From the NCBI RefSeq assembly GCF_004295345.1, contig NZ_CP036200.1:2227501-2291500 (forward strand): a DNA stretch of 64,000 bases. The letters are read 5' to 3'. Positions 53,837-62,927 of the stretch are shown here, piece after piece. How positions within the stretch are numbered: position 1 is the first letter of the stretch; each line of letters starts with the position of its first letter. A program made the translations under genes and the position numbers. Below the pieces are notes generated by a model. The model was given only the letters and a program-made list of their open reading frames with translations, did not search any database and was not told the DNA's origin. This DNA comes from Shewanella maritima (lineage in GTDB: Bacteria > Pseudomonadota > Gammaproteobacteria > Enterobacterales > Shewanellaceae).

Positions 53837-56692
53837 CTATGCTTTGGTGATTTGACAAAGCGATGCTTTGGTTTCTTGCATCTGCGTGATTGGGTCATAA
53901 CCGTAAGTTAGAGCCGTGTTCGCAGATTCACCTAGAACATAAGGTACAGTGCCTTCTGGGTAGTTAGGCGCTAAGCTTTCACCGTGCATTTCACCTGCGA
54001 AGTGGTATGGCATCCAAGTAACGCCTGGTTTAACACGAGGTGTAACCATAGCTTTAATCTTAATGCGACCACCTTCTGCACCCTCTAGCCATACTGTGTC
54101 ACCGTTACGGATACCGCGATCAGCAGCATCAGCAGGGTTGATTTCAACAAACATTTCTTGTTGAAGCTCAGCTAGCCATGGGTTAGAACGTGATTCTTCA
54201 CCACCACCCTCGTACTCAACTAGACGACCAGAAGTAAGACCTAGTGGGTACTTATCTGTGTTGTCATTGTCTTGAATAGTCTTGTACAGAGTAGGCAGAC
54301 GATGAATTTGCATATCATCGTAAGTTGGGTACTTAGATACAAGGTCACGACGAGGCGTGTATAGCGGCTCGCGGTGTACAGGTACTTGGTCAGGGAAAGT
54401 CCAAACAATACAACGAGCTTTTGCGTTACCGTAAGGGATACAACCGTGCTTCATAGCAACACGTTGGATACCACCTGAGATATCAGTCTTCCAGTTTTTG
54501 CCTTCTGCATGTACTTTCTCTTCTGCAGTTAGCTCGTCCCACCAACCTAGCTGTTTCAGCATGTCAGCAGTGAATTCTGGGTAACCGTCTTGGATTTCAG
54601 CACCTTTAGAGAAGCTGCCTTCAGCAAGTAGGTTCTTACCTTGATACTCGATACCGTAACGCGCACGGAAGTTACCGCCGCCTTCAAGTACGTGCTTGTT
54701 TGTGTTGTACAGAATTTGAGTACCAGGGTGCTTCTGCTCTGGTGTACCCCAACATGGCCAAGGCATACCGTAAGTATCGCCTTTAGCAGGACCACCCGCA
54801 GCTTCAAGAGTCTTGTTGCTGAAAGTACCCCAGTTTTGAGTGTGTTGCTTGATACGCTCAGGGCTTTGACCTGTCATACCGATTGTCCACATACCGCGGT
54901 TGATTTCGCGAGTAATGTCTTCAATCACTAGCATGTCTTTGCTGTCTTTAGCGATACGCTTAGTGTACTCGTCAGCAAAGCCAAGCTTTTGCGACAGACG
55001 GTACATGATCTCTAAGTCAGTCTTAGATTCAAATAGTGGCTCAACCACTTTTTCACGCCATTGTTGGCTACGACCTGAGTTAGATACTGAACCTTCAGTT
55101 TCGAACTGAGTACAAGCAGGAAGTAGGTAAACACCATTTTGACGACGGTGCATTACACCCGCCATTGTTGGGAATGGGTCCACAACAACTACTGTATCCA
55201 TCTTGTCTAGTGCATCACGAACGTCTGACTGACGAGTTTCAGTGTTAACTGATTGACCCCAGAAGAAGCCCATGCGAACGCGGTCTTTCTGCGCTAGTTT
55301 TTCAGGTGTTTCTAGTACACCGTCATGCCAACGAGAACATGGAATACCAGGCGTGTTCATTGGGATACGACCTAGGTATTCGTTTTGGTCGAAACGACCT
55401 TTAACCCAGTCAAATTCTAGATCCCAAACGTTTGACCAGTGCTTCCAAGAACCGGTCTTAAGACCGTAGTAACCTGGTAGCGTGTCAAATAGTAGACCTA
55501 AGTCAGTTGCACCCTGTACGTTATCATGACCACGGAAGATGTTAGTACCGCCACCTTGTTTACCCATGTTACCTAGAGCAAGCTGAAGGATACAGTAAGC
55601 ACGAGTGTTAGCATTACCAACGTGGTGCTGAGTACCACCCATACACCATACAACCGTACCTGGACGGTTTTCAGCCATTAACTTAGCTGCTTGGTATACT
55701 TCTTCTTCGCTACAACCTGTGATGTCTGCAACTTCTTTAGGTGGGAACTTTTTCACTTCCTCGCGGATGGCATCCATTTCGAATACACGTTGCTCGATGA
55801 AAGTTTTGTCTTCCCAACCATTTTCGAAGATATGCCATAACATACCGTAGATGAATGGAATGTCAGTACCAGGACGTAGACCACAGTGAAGGTCTGCGTG
55901 AGCTGCTGTACGAGAGTAACGTGGATCTACCACGATAATCTTAGCGTTGTTCTTCTCTTTCGCGATCAGAATGTGCTGCATTGCTACTGGGTGAGCTTCA
56001 GCCGGGTTAGCACCGATGAAGAAAATAGCATTGGCATTTTGAATGTCGTTGAAAGAGTTAGTTTGCGCACCGTAACCCCAAGTGTTAGCAACACCGGCTA
56101 CAGTGGTAGAGTGACAAATACGTGCAGAGTGGTCGACGTTGTTCGTACCCCACATTGCCGCAAATTTACGGTACATGTAGCAGCCTTCGTTCGAGAACTT
56201 AGCACTACCCATGAAGTATAAAGAGTCTGGACCTGATTCTTTGCGGATGTCTAACATCTTGTCGCCAACTTCGTTGAAAGCTTGCTCCCAAGATAGTTTC
56301 TTCCACTTACCGTCTACCAATTTCATTGGGTATTTAAGACGTTTCTCACCGTGACCGTGCTCACGTAGCGCAGCACCTTTTGCACAGTGACCACCAGCGT
56401 TGAATGGGTGATCGAATGCAGGCTCTTGACCAGTCCATACACCGTTTTGTACTTCAGCGTATAAACCACAACCTACAGCACATGCAGAACAAACGGTACG
56501 TTTGATTTCAATTGGCGCATCGTGCGGTACATCTTTCGCTTCTGCACGGCGCATCATGCCAGTGCCTAACATTGAAGCGGCAGCGATACCACCAGTGGTA
56601 ACACCCACTTGCTTCATAAATTGACGACGGTTAATGCCTAAGCTTGCTGTTTTAGCTTCTGTGGCCGTCGCAGACTTACGAGTTAGTTTCAT
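53837..56692 (-). CDS. Formate dehydrogenase catalytic subunit (alpha), set 1
   Basis: FdhA oxidises formate to CO2 in the periplasm with a bis-MGD molybdenum or tungsten centre. A Tat signal with NRRQFMKQVG (near 21) is followed by the [4Fe-4S] motif CSACAVGC (near 68) and CAKGA. The active site is cysteine in ARICHSTTVAG (near 195) rather than selenocysteine. The molybdopterin-binding and C-terminal dinucleotide domains are complete. Length 951 is normal. The ATG at 56692 has GGAG upstream. Flanked by its small Tat peptide and FdhB. Confidence 0.96.
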   Translation of the reverse strand: MKLTRKSATATEAKTASLGINRRQFMKQVGVTTGGIAAASMLGTGMMRRAEAKDVPHDAPIEIKRTVCSACAVGCGLYAEVQNGVWTGQEPAFDHPFNAGGHCAKGAALREHGHGEKRLKYPMKLVDGKWKKLSWEQAFNEVGDKMLDIRKESGPDSLYFMGSAKFSNEGCYMYRKFAAMWGTNNVDHSARICHSTTVAGVANTWGYGAQTNSFNDIQNANAIFFIGANPAEAHPVAMQHILIAKEKNNAKIIVVDPRYSRTAAHADLHCGLRPGTDIPFIYGMLWHIFENGWEDKTFIEQRVFEMDAIREEVKKFPPKEVADITGCSEEEVYQAAKLMAENRPGTVVWCMGGTQHHVGNANTRAYCILQLALGNMGKQGGGTNIFRGHDNVQGATDLGLLFDTLPGYYGLKTGSWKHWSNVWDLEFDWVKGRFDQNEYLGRIPMNTPGIPCSRWHDGVLETPEKLAQKDRVRMGFFWGQSVNTETRQSDVRDALDKMDTVVVVDPFPTMAGVMHRRQNGVYLLPACTQFETEGSVSNSGRSQQWREKVVEPLFESKTDLEIMYRLSQKLGFADEYTKRIAKDSKDMLVIEDITREINRGMWTIGMTGQSPERIKQHTQNWGTFSNKTLEAAGGPAKGDTYGMPWPCWGTPEQKHPGTQILYNTNKHVLEGGGNFRARYGIEYQGKNLLAEGSFSKGAEIQDGYPEFTADMLKQLGWWDELTAEEKVHAEGKNWKTDISGGIQRVAMKHGCIPYGNAKARCIVWTFPDQVPVHREPLYTPRRDLVSKYPTYDDMQIHRLPTLYKTIQDNDNTDKYPLGLTSGRLVEYEGGGEESRSNPWLAELQQEMFVEINPADAADRGIRNGDTVWLEGAEGGRIKIKAMVTPRVKPGVTWMPYHFAGEMHGESLAPNYPEGTVPYVLGESANTALTYGYDPITQMQETKASLCQITKA

Positions 56693-56708
56693 CTAAATTC
56701 TCCTAATC

Positions 56709-56906
56709 CTAGCCGCGTAAGCTATCGTAGTAACTGCGTACGTGAGCAGTTTCTTGATAGCCTTTTGATTTTGTATTGATTGCACTTGGCGCTTGCGCCT
56801 GTGCAATACTGATTCCGCTAACTGCTAATGCAGCACTTGCAGTGCCACCAACAGTTATCGCTTTCAGCAAAGATCTGCGGTTCAGATCGGGCTGTTGCTT
56901 ACTCAT
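56709..56906 (-). CDS. Small twin-arginine peptide FdhX, set 1
   Basis: This 65-residue protein has a Tat signal (LNRRSLLKAITVGG, about residues 7-28), then a short hydrophilic part with YQETAHVRSYYDSLRG at the end. Such formate-dehydrogenase-associated Tat peptides precede fdhA in Shewanella. It is too short to be an enzyme; a role in assembly or as an extra subunit is inferred. The ATG at 56906 follows AGGAG. It heads the set 1 operon. Confidence 0.88.
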   Translation of the reverse strand: MSKQQPDLNRRSLLKAITVGGTASAALAVSGISIAQAQAPSAINTKSKGYQETAHVRSYYDSLRG

Positions 56907-57195
56907 CTTTACTCCTAAATGAAAGTGACCTTTCATAGAAAACAAATATATAAAAGGCACTTTTCAGACTGACTTGTTAGTTTTTTGTTTACAATTCGTC
57001 TAGTTACGCAGGTTCATCAGGCTGCGTATTTAAAGTGCAAACGCACTATAAAGATAAAGACAAGGGCAGTTTTTGACGTGACATCAGCTTTTGTTAATTT
57101 TTAAGGTTTTTTAACTTAAAAACGTCTACCAAATCACACTTATAAACATGCATTTTTTGTGGGGTTTTAGAGAGGATTTTTATTAAAAACAATAT

Positions 57196-57210
57196 GTTAA
57201 TTTGAGGTTA
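57196..57210. promoter_or_regulatory. ArcA-box-like direct repeat upstream of fdh set 1
   Basis: GTTAATTTGAGGTTA contains two GTTA units spaced 11 bp apart, matching the ArcA direct-repeat pattern at 12 of 15 positions of the recalled GTTAATTAAATGTTA. It lies about 300 bp upstream of the fdhX start. The 420-nt region 56907-57326 otherwise shows only AT-rich sequence and a weak GTGCAAACGCAC hairpin at 57037-57048. Confidence 0.3.
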
Positions 57211-57326
57211 AATTTATCGAGTTTTCGCGATAACAAAGGACTGTACCACTTTAGGCATACAAAAATTAGCAGCACCTAAATGATGCATGTGAATTTGCAC
57301 CCATGTTGAGAATTTGCAAACACCCA

Positions 57327-57364
57327 TAAAAAAGCCCGTGACCAGATGTATCACGGGCTTTTCA
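57327..57364 (-). terminator. Terminator between the two fdh sets
   Basis: The 12-bp perfect stem AAAAGCCCGTGA / TCACGGGCTTTT has U tails on both sides. It lies 33 nt after the set 2 fdhC stop, so the two fdh sets are separate transcription units, at least partly. Confidence 0.88.
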
Positions 57365-57396
57365 ATTTTCGACTAGTGCGAATTAACGAGTAACGC

Positions 57397-58413
57397 TTAG
57401 TCTTTGTACTTTAATGTGCCGTTATCTTTGATTTCGTCATACCAAAGGTTGTGATGCTGGATTGCCCAGTTTTCATCACAGTAGCCAGACACCATACACT
57501 CCATACCGCCTTCACTCAGTACGGTTGCCATCCAGATATGTACAATCGTAAATGCAATCAAAATTGCCGCACTTACACCATGAACTAACAGCGCTAGCAT
57601 AGAAGCTTCACGCGGTAAATCTAGGTTAGGCAGTACTAGCATTAAGCCCGAAACACTGACAAACAGACCAAAGAAGACCAGCGTCCAGAACCACATTTTC
57701 TCACCCGCGTTCGCAAAACCAGCATCTGGATGCTTGCCTTTGAACGGGCCAAAGTTAATGTAGCCACCAACCACTAAGAACCACTTTAGGTCGTACAGTT
57801 TAAAGGTTTGCAATGGCATCCACTTAATCACACAAAGTAACCAAGACAGGATAAACACAGGACCTGCCCAATCGTGTGAGAATTTACTGAATGCGATAAT
57901 GCCAGCCCATAAGCCTTCGCCAATATACGGTGCAAGGAAGTGGCGCCCTAGCATAATCAGAATACCCGTCACCATCAGTAATAAGCAGGCTACTGCCATT
58001 ATCCAATGTAACCAAATATCAGCTTGACTCCAGCGGGCAACCATCTTGCCAGAGAAACCTTTATCTAGTTTTGACGCGCCATTCACCAGGTAAAACACTA
58101 AGAATGCAGCGAACACACCTACCACAGCTAGCGCAATTGCAGGCTTAAGGTATGTGTCGCGGGCGATTTTGCCTTCGTTACCAACCACATTGATCAGCAC
58201 GTTAGACTCTAGGCCTTTGTCTGTACTGTATCCAGACTCGCCAGCTTTCACGGCGCGCCATAGATCGGCATCACTCGTTCGTGTTGTTGCTTGTTGCTGG
58301 CTTGATTGTTCATCGGCAGCAAAAGCAGTCGACGTGATTAACCCAAGTCCCATTACTAGAACTAACAGAGCAATTACGCTGTACAGTGATTTGTTTAACG
58401 ATGCGTTTAACAT
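57397..58413 (-). CDS. Formate dehydrogenase cytochrome b subunit (gamma), set 2
   Basis: The paralogue of the set 1 subunit, 338 residues. A signal peptide (residues 6-30), a periplasmic stretch and four to five membrane helices are present, with HWIMAVACLLLMV and IVHIWMATVLSEGGMECM as in set 1. The ATG at 58413 with AAGGAG 5 nt upstream is chosen over the upstream ATG at 58452, giving a signal-peptide start. It should reduce quinone for FdhAB set 2. Confidence 0.92.
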   Translation of the reverse strand: MLNASLNKSLYSVIALLVLVMGLGLITSTAFAADEQSSQQQATTRTSDADLWRAVKAGESGYSTDKGLESNVLINVVGNEGKIARDTYLKPAIALAVVGVFAAFLVFYLVNGASKLDKGFSGKMVARWSQADIWLHWIMAVACLLLMVTGILIMLGRHFLAPYIGEGLWAGIIAFSKFSHDWAGPVFILSWLLCVIKWMPLQTFKLYDLKWFLVVGGYINFGPFKGKHPDAGFANAGEKMWFWTLVFFGLFVSVSGLMLVLPNLDLPREASMLALLVHGVSAAILIAFTIVHIWMATVLSEGGMECMVSGYCDENWAIQHHNLWYDEIKDNGTLKYKD

Positions 58414-58461
58414 TGTCACTCCTTGTTGGGCTGCGAGCGCACCCGCAGCCATTGCTCTTGG

Positions 58462-59058
58462 TTAGATCATTTCACCGGTTTTAGGGTTGTAGCCCCAAAT
58501 GACATTTGGATTACCGCGTGCCGCCATACGGTTACGGTAAATGTCAGAAACCACACCAGCATCACCAGCAAGTAGCGCTTTAGTTGCACAAAGCTCAGCA
58601 CACATAGGTAGCTTACCTTCGGCAATACGGTTAGCACCGTACTTGTGACGTTCTTCGCTTGAGTGATTTTCTTCCGGACCACCAGCACAGAAGGTACATT
58701 TGTCCATCTTGCCGCGGCTACCAAATGCAGTCTTTTTAGGGAACTGCGGTGCACCAAACGGACAAGCATAGAAACAGTAACCACAACCGATACAAGTATC
58801 TTTGTCGTGAAGTACAATGCCGTCTTCTGTACGGTAGAAACAATCTGCCGGACACACTGCCATACAAGGCGCATCAGTACAGTGCATACATGCCACTGAA
58901 ATAGACGCTTCGCCTGGCTGACCATCGTTAATTGTCACCACGCGGCGACGTTGAATACCCCACTCTAAAGCAGAGTCGTTTTCGTTTTTACATGCTGTGA
59001 CGCAACCGTTACACTCGATGCAGCGTTTGGTGTCACATAGAAATTTCATGACTGCCAT
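58462..59058 (-). CDS. Formate dehydrogenase iron-sulfur subunit (beta), set 2
   Basis: This 198-residue protein has the same four-cluster pattern as set 1 (CIECNGC, CMHCTDAPC, CIGCGYC and CTFC with CAELC) and an N-terminal half almost identical to it. The C-terminus is longer, ending YNPKTGEMI. It passes electrons from FdhA to FdhC. The ATG at 59058 has GGAG about 10 nt upstream. Confidence 0.95.
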   Translation of the reverse strand: MAVMKFLCDTKRCIECNGCVTACKNENDSALEWGIQRRRVVTINDGQPGEASISVACMHCTDAPCMAVCPADCFYRTEDGIVLHDKDTCIGCGYCFYACPFGAPQFPKKTAFGSRGKMDKCTFCAGGPEENHSSEERHKYGANRIAEGKLPMCAELCATKALLAGDAGVVSDIYRNRMAARGNPNVIWGYNPKTGEMI

Positions 59059-59086
59059 AATGGCTTATCTCCTCATCAAGTTTCGG

Positions 59087-61936
59087 TTAGGCTTTGCTGA
59101 TTTGGCACAAGCTGGACTTAGTTTCTTGCATCTGAGTCACAACGTCATAACCATAAGTCAGTACTGTATTTGCAGATTCGCCTATCACATAAGGCACAGT
59201 GCCTTCTGGATAGCTCTTCTCTAGGCTTTCACCTTCAAATACACCAGCAAAGTGGTACGGCATAAAGCTTTCACCAGCGATAACACGTGGGGTTACCATG
59301 GCTTTGACTTTAATCTTGCTGCCTTCCGGACTATGAACAAACACGTCATCACCATCGCGAATGCCGCGATCAGCTGCATCAGCAGGGTTCATCTCAATGA
59401 ACATTTCTTGCTGTAGCTCTGCTAGCCATGGGTTAGAACGGGTTTCTTCACCACCACCCTCATACTCAACAAGACGGCCAGAAGTCAGTGCTAATGGGAA
59501 GTCCTTAGCAAAGTCTTTGTCTTGAATCGACTTATAAAGGGTTGGAAGACGTGCAACCATACGGTCATCGTAAGTTGGGTACTTAGCCACAAGATCACGA
59601 CGAGGAGTGTATAGCGGCTCGCGGTGCACAGGAATATCGTCTGGGAAGTTCCACACAATCACACGTGCTTTCGCGTTACCGTATGGAATACAACCATGCT
59701 TGATTGCCACGCGCTGGATACCACCTGAAATATCTGTTTTCCAGTTTTTACCTTCAGCGTGTTTCTTCTCTTCAGCGGTAAGCTCATCCCACCAGCCAAG
59801 CTGTTTCAGCATGTCTGCAGTGAACTCTGGGTAACCGTCTTGGATTTCAGCGCCTTTAGAGTAGCTGCCTTCAGCAAGAATATTGTTACCGTTATGCTCA
59901 ACACCGTAACGCGCACGGAAGTTACCACCACCGTCTTTCACTTCACGGCCTGTGCGGTACAGAATTTGTGTACCTGGGTGCTTCATTTCTGGTGTGCCCC
60001 AACAAGGCCAAGGTAAACCGTAAGTTTCACCTCTCGCTGGGCCACCTGGCGCTTCCAGTGAATCTACGTCGAATGTACCCCAGTTTTGCTGGTGCATCTT
60101 CAGACGCTCTGGGCTTTGCCCCGTGTAACCAACCGTCCACATACCGCGGTTGAACTCGCGAGTAATGTCTTCGATGACAGGCTCTTCACCTTTCACTTCG
60201 ATGTTCTTGAAGAACTCTTTCTCAAAGCCCCATTTCTTAGCCAGTTTGTACATGATCACGTGATCAGGTAGTGACTCGAATAATGGTGTGATGACCTGAT
60301 CGCGCCACTGCAGTGAGCGGTTAGATGCAGATACAGAGCCGTAAGTCTCGAACTGAGTTGCAGCAGGTAATAGATACACACCGTCTTTACGGTTGTGCAT
60401 AACACCCGCCATAGTTGGGAATGGGTCAACAACCACAACTGTGTCCATTTTATCCAGTGCTTGACGCACCTCGCGGCCACGAGTTTCGGTGTTAACCGAC
60501 TGTCCCCAGAAGAAGGCAAGACGGATATTGTCTTTCTGCGCGATTTTAGCACTGTCTTCTAGTACACCATCGTGCCAACGAGAACACGGAATACCTGTCG
60601 AGGTCATAGGGTCTTGGCCAAGGTAGTTACCTTGGTCGAAGCGGCTTTTCACCCACTCGTAATCAAGATCCCACACGTTTGCCCAGTGCTTCCAAGAGCC
60701 GGTCTTCAGACCGTAGTAACCAGGTAGGGTATCGAACAATAGACCGAAGTCAGTTGCACCCTGTACGTTATCGTGACCACGGAAGATGTTCGCGCCGCCA
60801 CCTGAAACGCCCATGTTACCTAGCGCTAATTGCAAGATACAGTAAGCACGAGTGTTAGCATTACCCACGTGGTGCTGAGTACCACCCATACACCAAACAA
60901 TGGTGCCAGGCTTAGTTTCAGCTAACATTTTCGCTACGCGGTACATTTGTGCTTTTGGCACACCGACAATGTTTTCAACTTCTTCTGGGTGATACTTCTT
61001 CACTTCTTCTTCGATACGTTCCATGCCGTATACACGTTGAGAAATGAACGACTCATCAGTCCAGCCATTTTCGAAGATATGCCATAGAAGACCGTAGATG
61101 AATGGGATATCAGTACCTGGACGAATATGCACAAACTCATCAGATTTTGCTGCTGTGCGAGTAAATCGAGGGTCAACTACAATGATTTTCGCGCCGCGCT
61201 CTTTACCCACAAGAATGTGCTGCATAGCAACTGGGTGAGCTTCACATGGGTTAGAACCAATGAACAGCATGCATTTAGAGTGGCGGATATCGTTAAACGA
61301 GTTAGTTTGCGCACCGTAGCCCCAAGTGTTAGCAACACCGGCTACCGTGGTAGAGTGACAAATACGTGCAGAGTGGTCGACATTGTTGGTGCCCCACATC
61401 GCCGCAAATTTGCGATAAAGATAAGCTTGCTCGTTTGAGAATTTCGCACTACCCATAAAGTACAGAGAATCTGGGCCTGACTCTTTACGGATGTCTAATG
61501 CTTTTTGACCAACTTCTTCAATGGCTTGATCCCAAGAAAGTTTCTTCCACTTACCGCCTTCAAGTTTCATTGGGTACTTAAGACGTTTTTCACCATGGCC
61601 ATGCTCACGAAGTGAAGCACCTTTTGCACAGTGGCCACCTTGGTTAAATGGGTGGTCAAATGCTGGCTCTTGGCCTGTCCAAACACCGTTTTGTACTTCA
61701 GCGTAAATACCACAGCCTACTGAACAGTGAGAACAAATAGTACGTACAACATCTGTTGGTGCATCATGAGGTACATCTTTAGCTTCAGCTTTACGCATCA
61801 TACCTGCGCCAAGCATTGAAGCTGCGGCAATTCCACCTGTCGCTAAACTAGCTGACTTTAAGAATTGGCGACGGTTAAGACCTAAGCCCGGCTTTTCAGC
61901 CTTTGCGACCGTGTCTGTTTTGCGGGTTAATCGCAT
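59087..61936 (-). CDS. Formate dehydrogenase catalytic subunit (alpha), set 2
   Basis: Paralogue of the set 1 enzyme, 949 residues. The Tat motif is NRRQFLKSAS, the Fe-S motif CSHCSVGC with CAKGA, and the active site is Cys in ARICHSTTVAG. The C-terminal molybdopterin-dinucleotide domain is complete. The ATG at 61936 follows GGAG by 8 nt (a GTG one codon earlier is possible). Gene order and product match set 1, so duplication is likely, with perhaps different expression or metal preference. Confidence 0.96.
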   Translation of the reverse strand: MRLTRKTDTVAKAEKPGLGLNRRQFLKSASLATGGIAAASMLGAGMMRKAEAKDVPHDAPTDVVRTICSHCSVGCGIYAEVQNGVWTGQEPAFDHPFNQGGHCAKGASLREHGHGEKRLKYPMKLEGGKWKKLSWDQAIEEVGQKALDIRKESGPDSLYFMGSAKFSNEQAYLYRKFAAMWGTNNVDHSARICHSTTVAGVANTWGYGAQTNSFNDIRHSKCMLFIGSNPCEAHPVAMQHILVGKERGAKIIVVDPRFTRTAAKSDEFVHIRPGTDIPFIYGLLWHIFENGWTDESFISQRVYGMERIEEEVKKYHPEEVENIVGVPKAQMYRVAKMLAETKPGTIVWCMGGTQHHVGNANTRAYCILQLALGNMGVSGGGANIFRGHDNVQGATDFGLLFDTLPGYYGLKTGSWKHWANVWDLDYEWVKSRFDQGNYLGQDPMTSTGIPCSRWHDGVLEDSAKIAQKDNIRLAFFWGQSVNTETRGREVRQALDKMDTVVVVDPFPTMAGVMHNRKDGVYLLPAATQFETYGSVSASNRSLQWRDQVITPLFESLPDHVIMYKLAKKWGFEKEFFKNIEVKGEEPVIEDITREFNRGMWTVGYTGQSPERLKMHQQNWGTFDVDSLEAPGGPARGETYGLPWPCWGTPEMKHPGTQILYRTGREVKDGGGNFRARYGVEHNGNNILAEGSYSKGAEIQDGYPEFTADMLKQLGWWDELTAEEKKHAEGKNWKTDISGGIQRVAIKHGCIPYGNAKARVIVWNFPDDIPVHREPLYTPRRDLVAKYPTYDDRMVARLPTLYKSIQDKDFAKDFPLALTSGRLVEYEGGGEETRSNPWLAELQQEMFIEMNPADAADRGIRDGDDVFVHSPEGSKIKVKAMVTPRVIAGESFMPYHFAGVFEGESLEKSYPEGTVPYVIGESANTVLTYGYDVVTQMQETKSSLCQISKA

Positions 61937-61952
61937 CACACACTCTCCTTTA

Positions 61953-62147
61953 TTATTTGCTTAACGAGGCATAGTAACGACGGATATGCTCTGTCTCGCG
62001 GTAGTTGTCAGATTTTGGCTCTGCGGCAACTTTAGGTGCCGCAGCCGAAGCTGATGCACTTACACTCGCTACAGCACCTGCCGCACCACCAATCGCCAAT
62101 GCTTTAAGCAGTTGACGACGGCCCATGTCGGAAGCTTGCTTCTTCAT
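61953..62147 (-). CDS. Small twin-arginine peptide FdhX, set 2
   Basis: A 64-residue counterpart of the set 1 peptide: MGRRQLLKALAIGG Tat-type signal, an Ala/Ser-rich hydrophobic stretch and a short polar tail YRETEHIRRYYASLSK. The tail motif is shared with set 1 and so is likely functional. It is encoded directly upstream of fdhA set 2, downstream of the TorD-like chaperone gene. Confidence 0.88.
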   Translation of the reverse strand: MKKQASDMGRRQLLKALAIGGAAGAVASVSASASAAAPKVAAEPKSDNYRETEHIRRYYASLSK

Positions 62148-62233
62148 AGTGTCTCCTTGTTGAAAAGCCCTAACCCTGGTTAGGGCAAAAATGCGATGGT
62201 TTGGTTAGCTTTCAAAAAGGCTAACCTTACTCA

Positions 62234-62917
62234 TCAATTTACTTTTACGACTTCGTCGTTTTCAGCTACCGGCTCTAAGTCAGCACTACCTGGACAATTC
62301 ACCGGAATATCTAAACTCAACTGCTCAAACTCAACGGCTTCGGTCTCAAAAAAGGCCTCAGCCAGTTTGGCAACTGCAAGATAAAATTGTGCGCTTGGGC
62401 AGCGCGCTAATGTTTCACAAAAACGTGTGATCCAAGAACCGATATGACGCTGGTAGAAAGCAAGCTGGCGGTAGCCTGGCGCTTCCATAATGAGCGTACC
62501 CATCACCTCACATAGTGCGGCAACGTGATCTTCTGGCTCTTTAACGTTTTCTTCGCGTTCAAAACCCATTTGCATTAGGTCGTTACGTAGCAGTGCTAAT
62601 GGTTTATCCATTAATGAACCGGTTTGGAACCAGCTGCCATAAGGCATAATTTCACCACTACCTACACCGTAAAAGATGGCAAAGTACTCATCTTCTAGTG
62701 CTTCAACATCAGCTTTTTTAGCCGCTTCACGCAGGCCAACCCAAGCTGTGCTCATGTTGTTGTCTTCTTCCTCTTCAACTTCCAGCTCAGCTAAAAATTG
62801 CAATAATTCAGCGCTTGGATGACGGCGTAACAACGCAGCTAATAGCTGATAAATATCGGCTCTAAGCTGATCGTTTTCTTTCACTTCTCTCACATTTTCG
62901 GTCATAACTTCGGTCAT
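62234..62917 (-). CDS. TorD-family formate dehydrogenase chaperone
   Basis: TorD-type chaperones bind the Tat leader of molybdoenzymes and hold the apoprotein until Moco insertion. The 227-residue protein is helix-rich and shows the family motifs YFAIFYGVGSGEIMPYGSWFQTG near residue 83 (the Y-x4-PYxS pattern) and EPEDHVAALCEVMGTLI near residue 124 (EPxDH). The ATG at 62917 follows AAGAGA and sits 10 nt after the Fe-S gene stop. It is expected to serve FdhA of one or both sets. Confidence 0.9.
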   Translation of the reverse strand: MTEVMTENVREVKENDQLRADIYQLLAALLRRHPSAELLQFLAELEVEEEEDNNMSTAWVGLREAAKKADVEALEDEYFAIFYGVGSGEIMPYGSWFQTGSLMDKPLALLRNDLMQMGFEREENVKEPEDHVAALCEVMGTLIMEAPGYRQLAFYQRHIGSWITRFCETLARCPSAQFYLAVAKLAEAFFETEAVEFEQLSLDIPVNCPGSADLEPVAENDEVVKVN

Positions 62918-62927
62918 AGCTGATCTC

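Noticed and set aside
57093..57115. GTTAATTTTTAAGG and nearby TTAAC as a second ArcA box
   Set aside because: The repeat spacing is 13 rather than 11 bp and the region is generally AT-rich.
53219..58925. Long open frames overlapping fdhB and fdhA in other frames (for example 53219-53662 and 58467-58925)
   Set aside because: They are shadows of genuine, motif-rich fdh genes and appear in both sets only because the sets are homologous.
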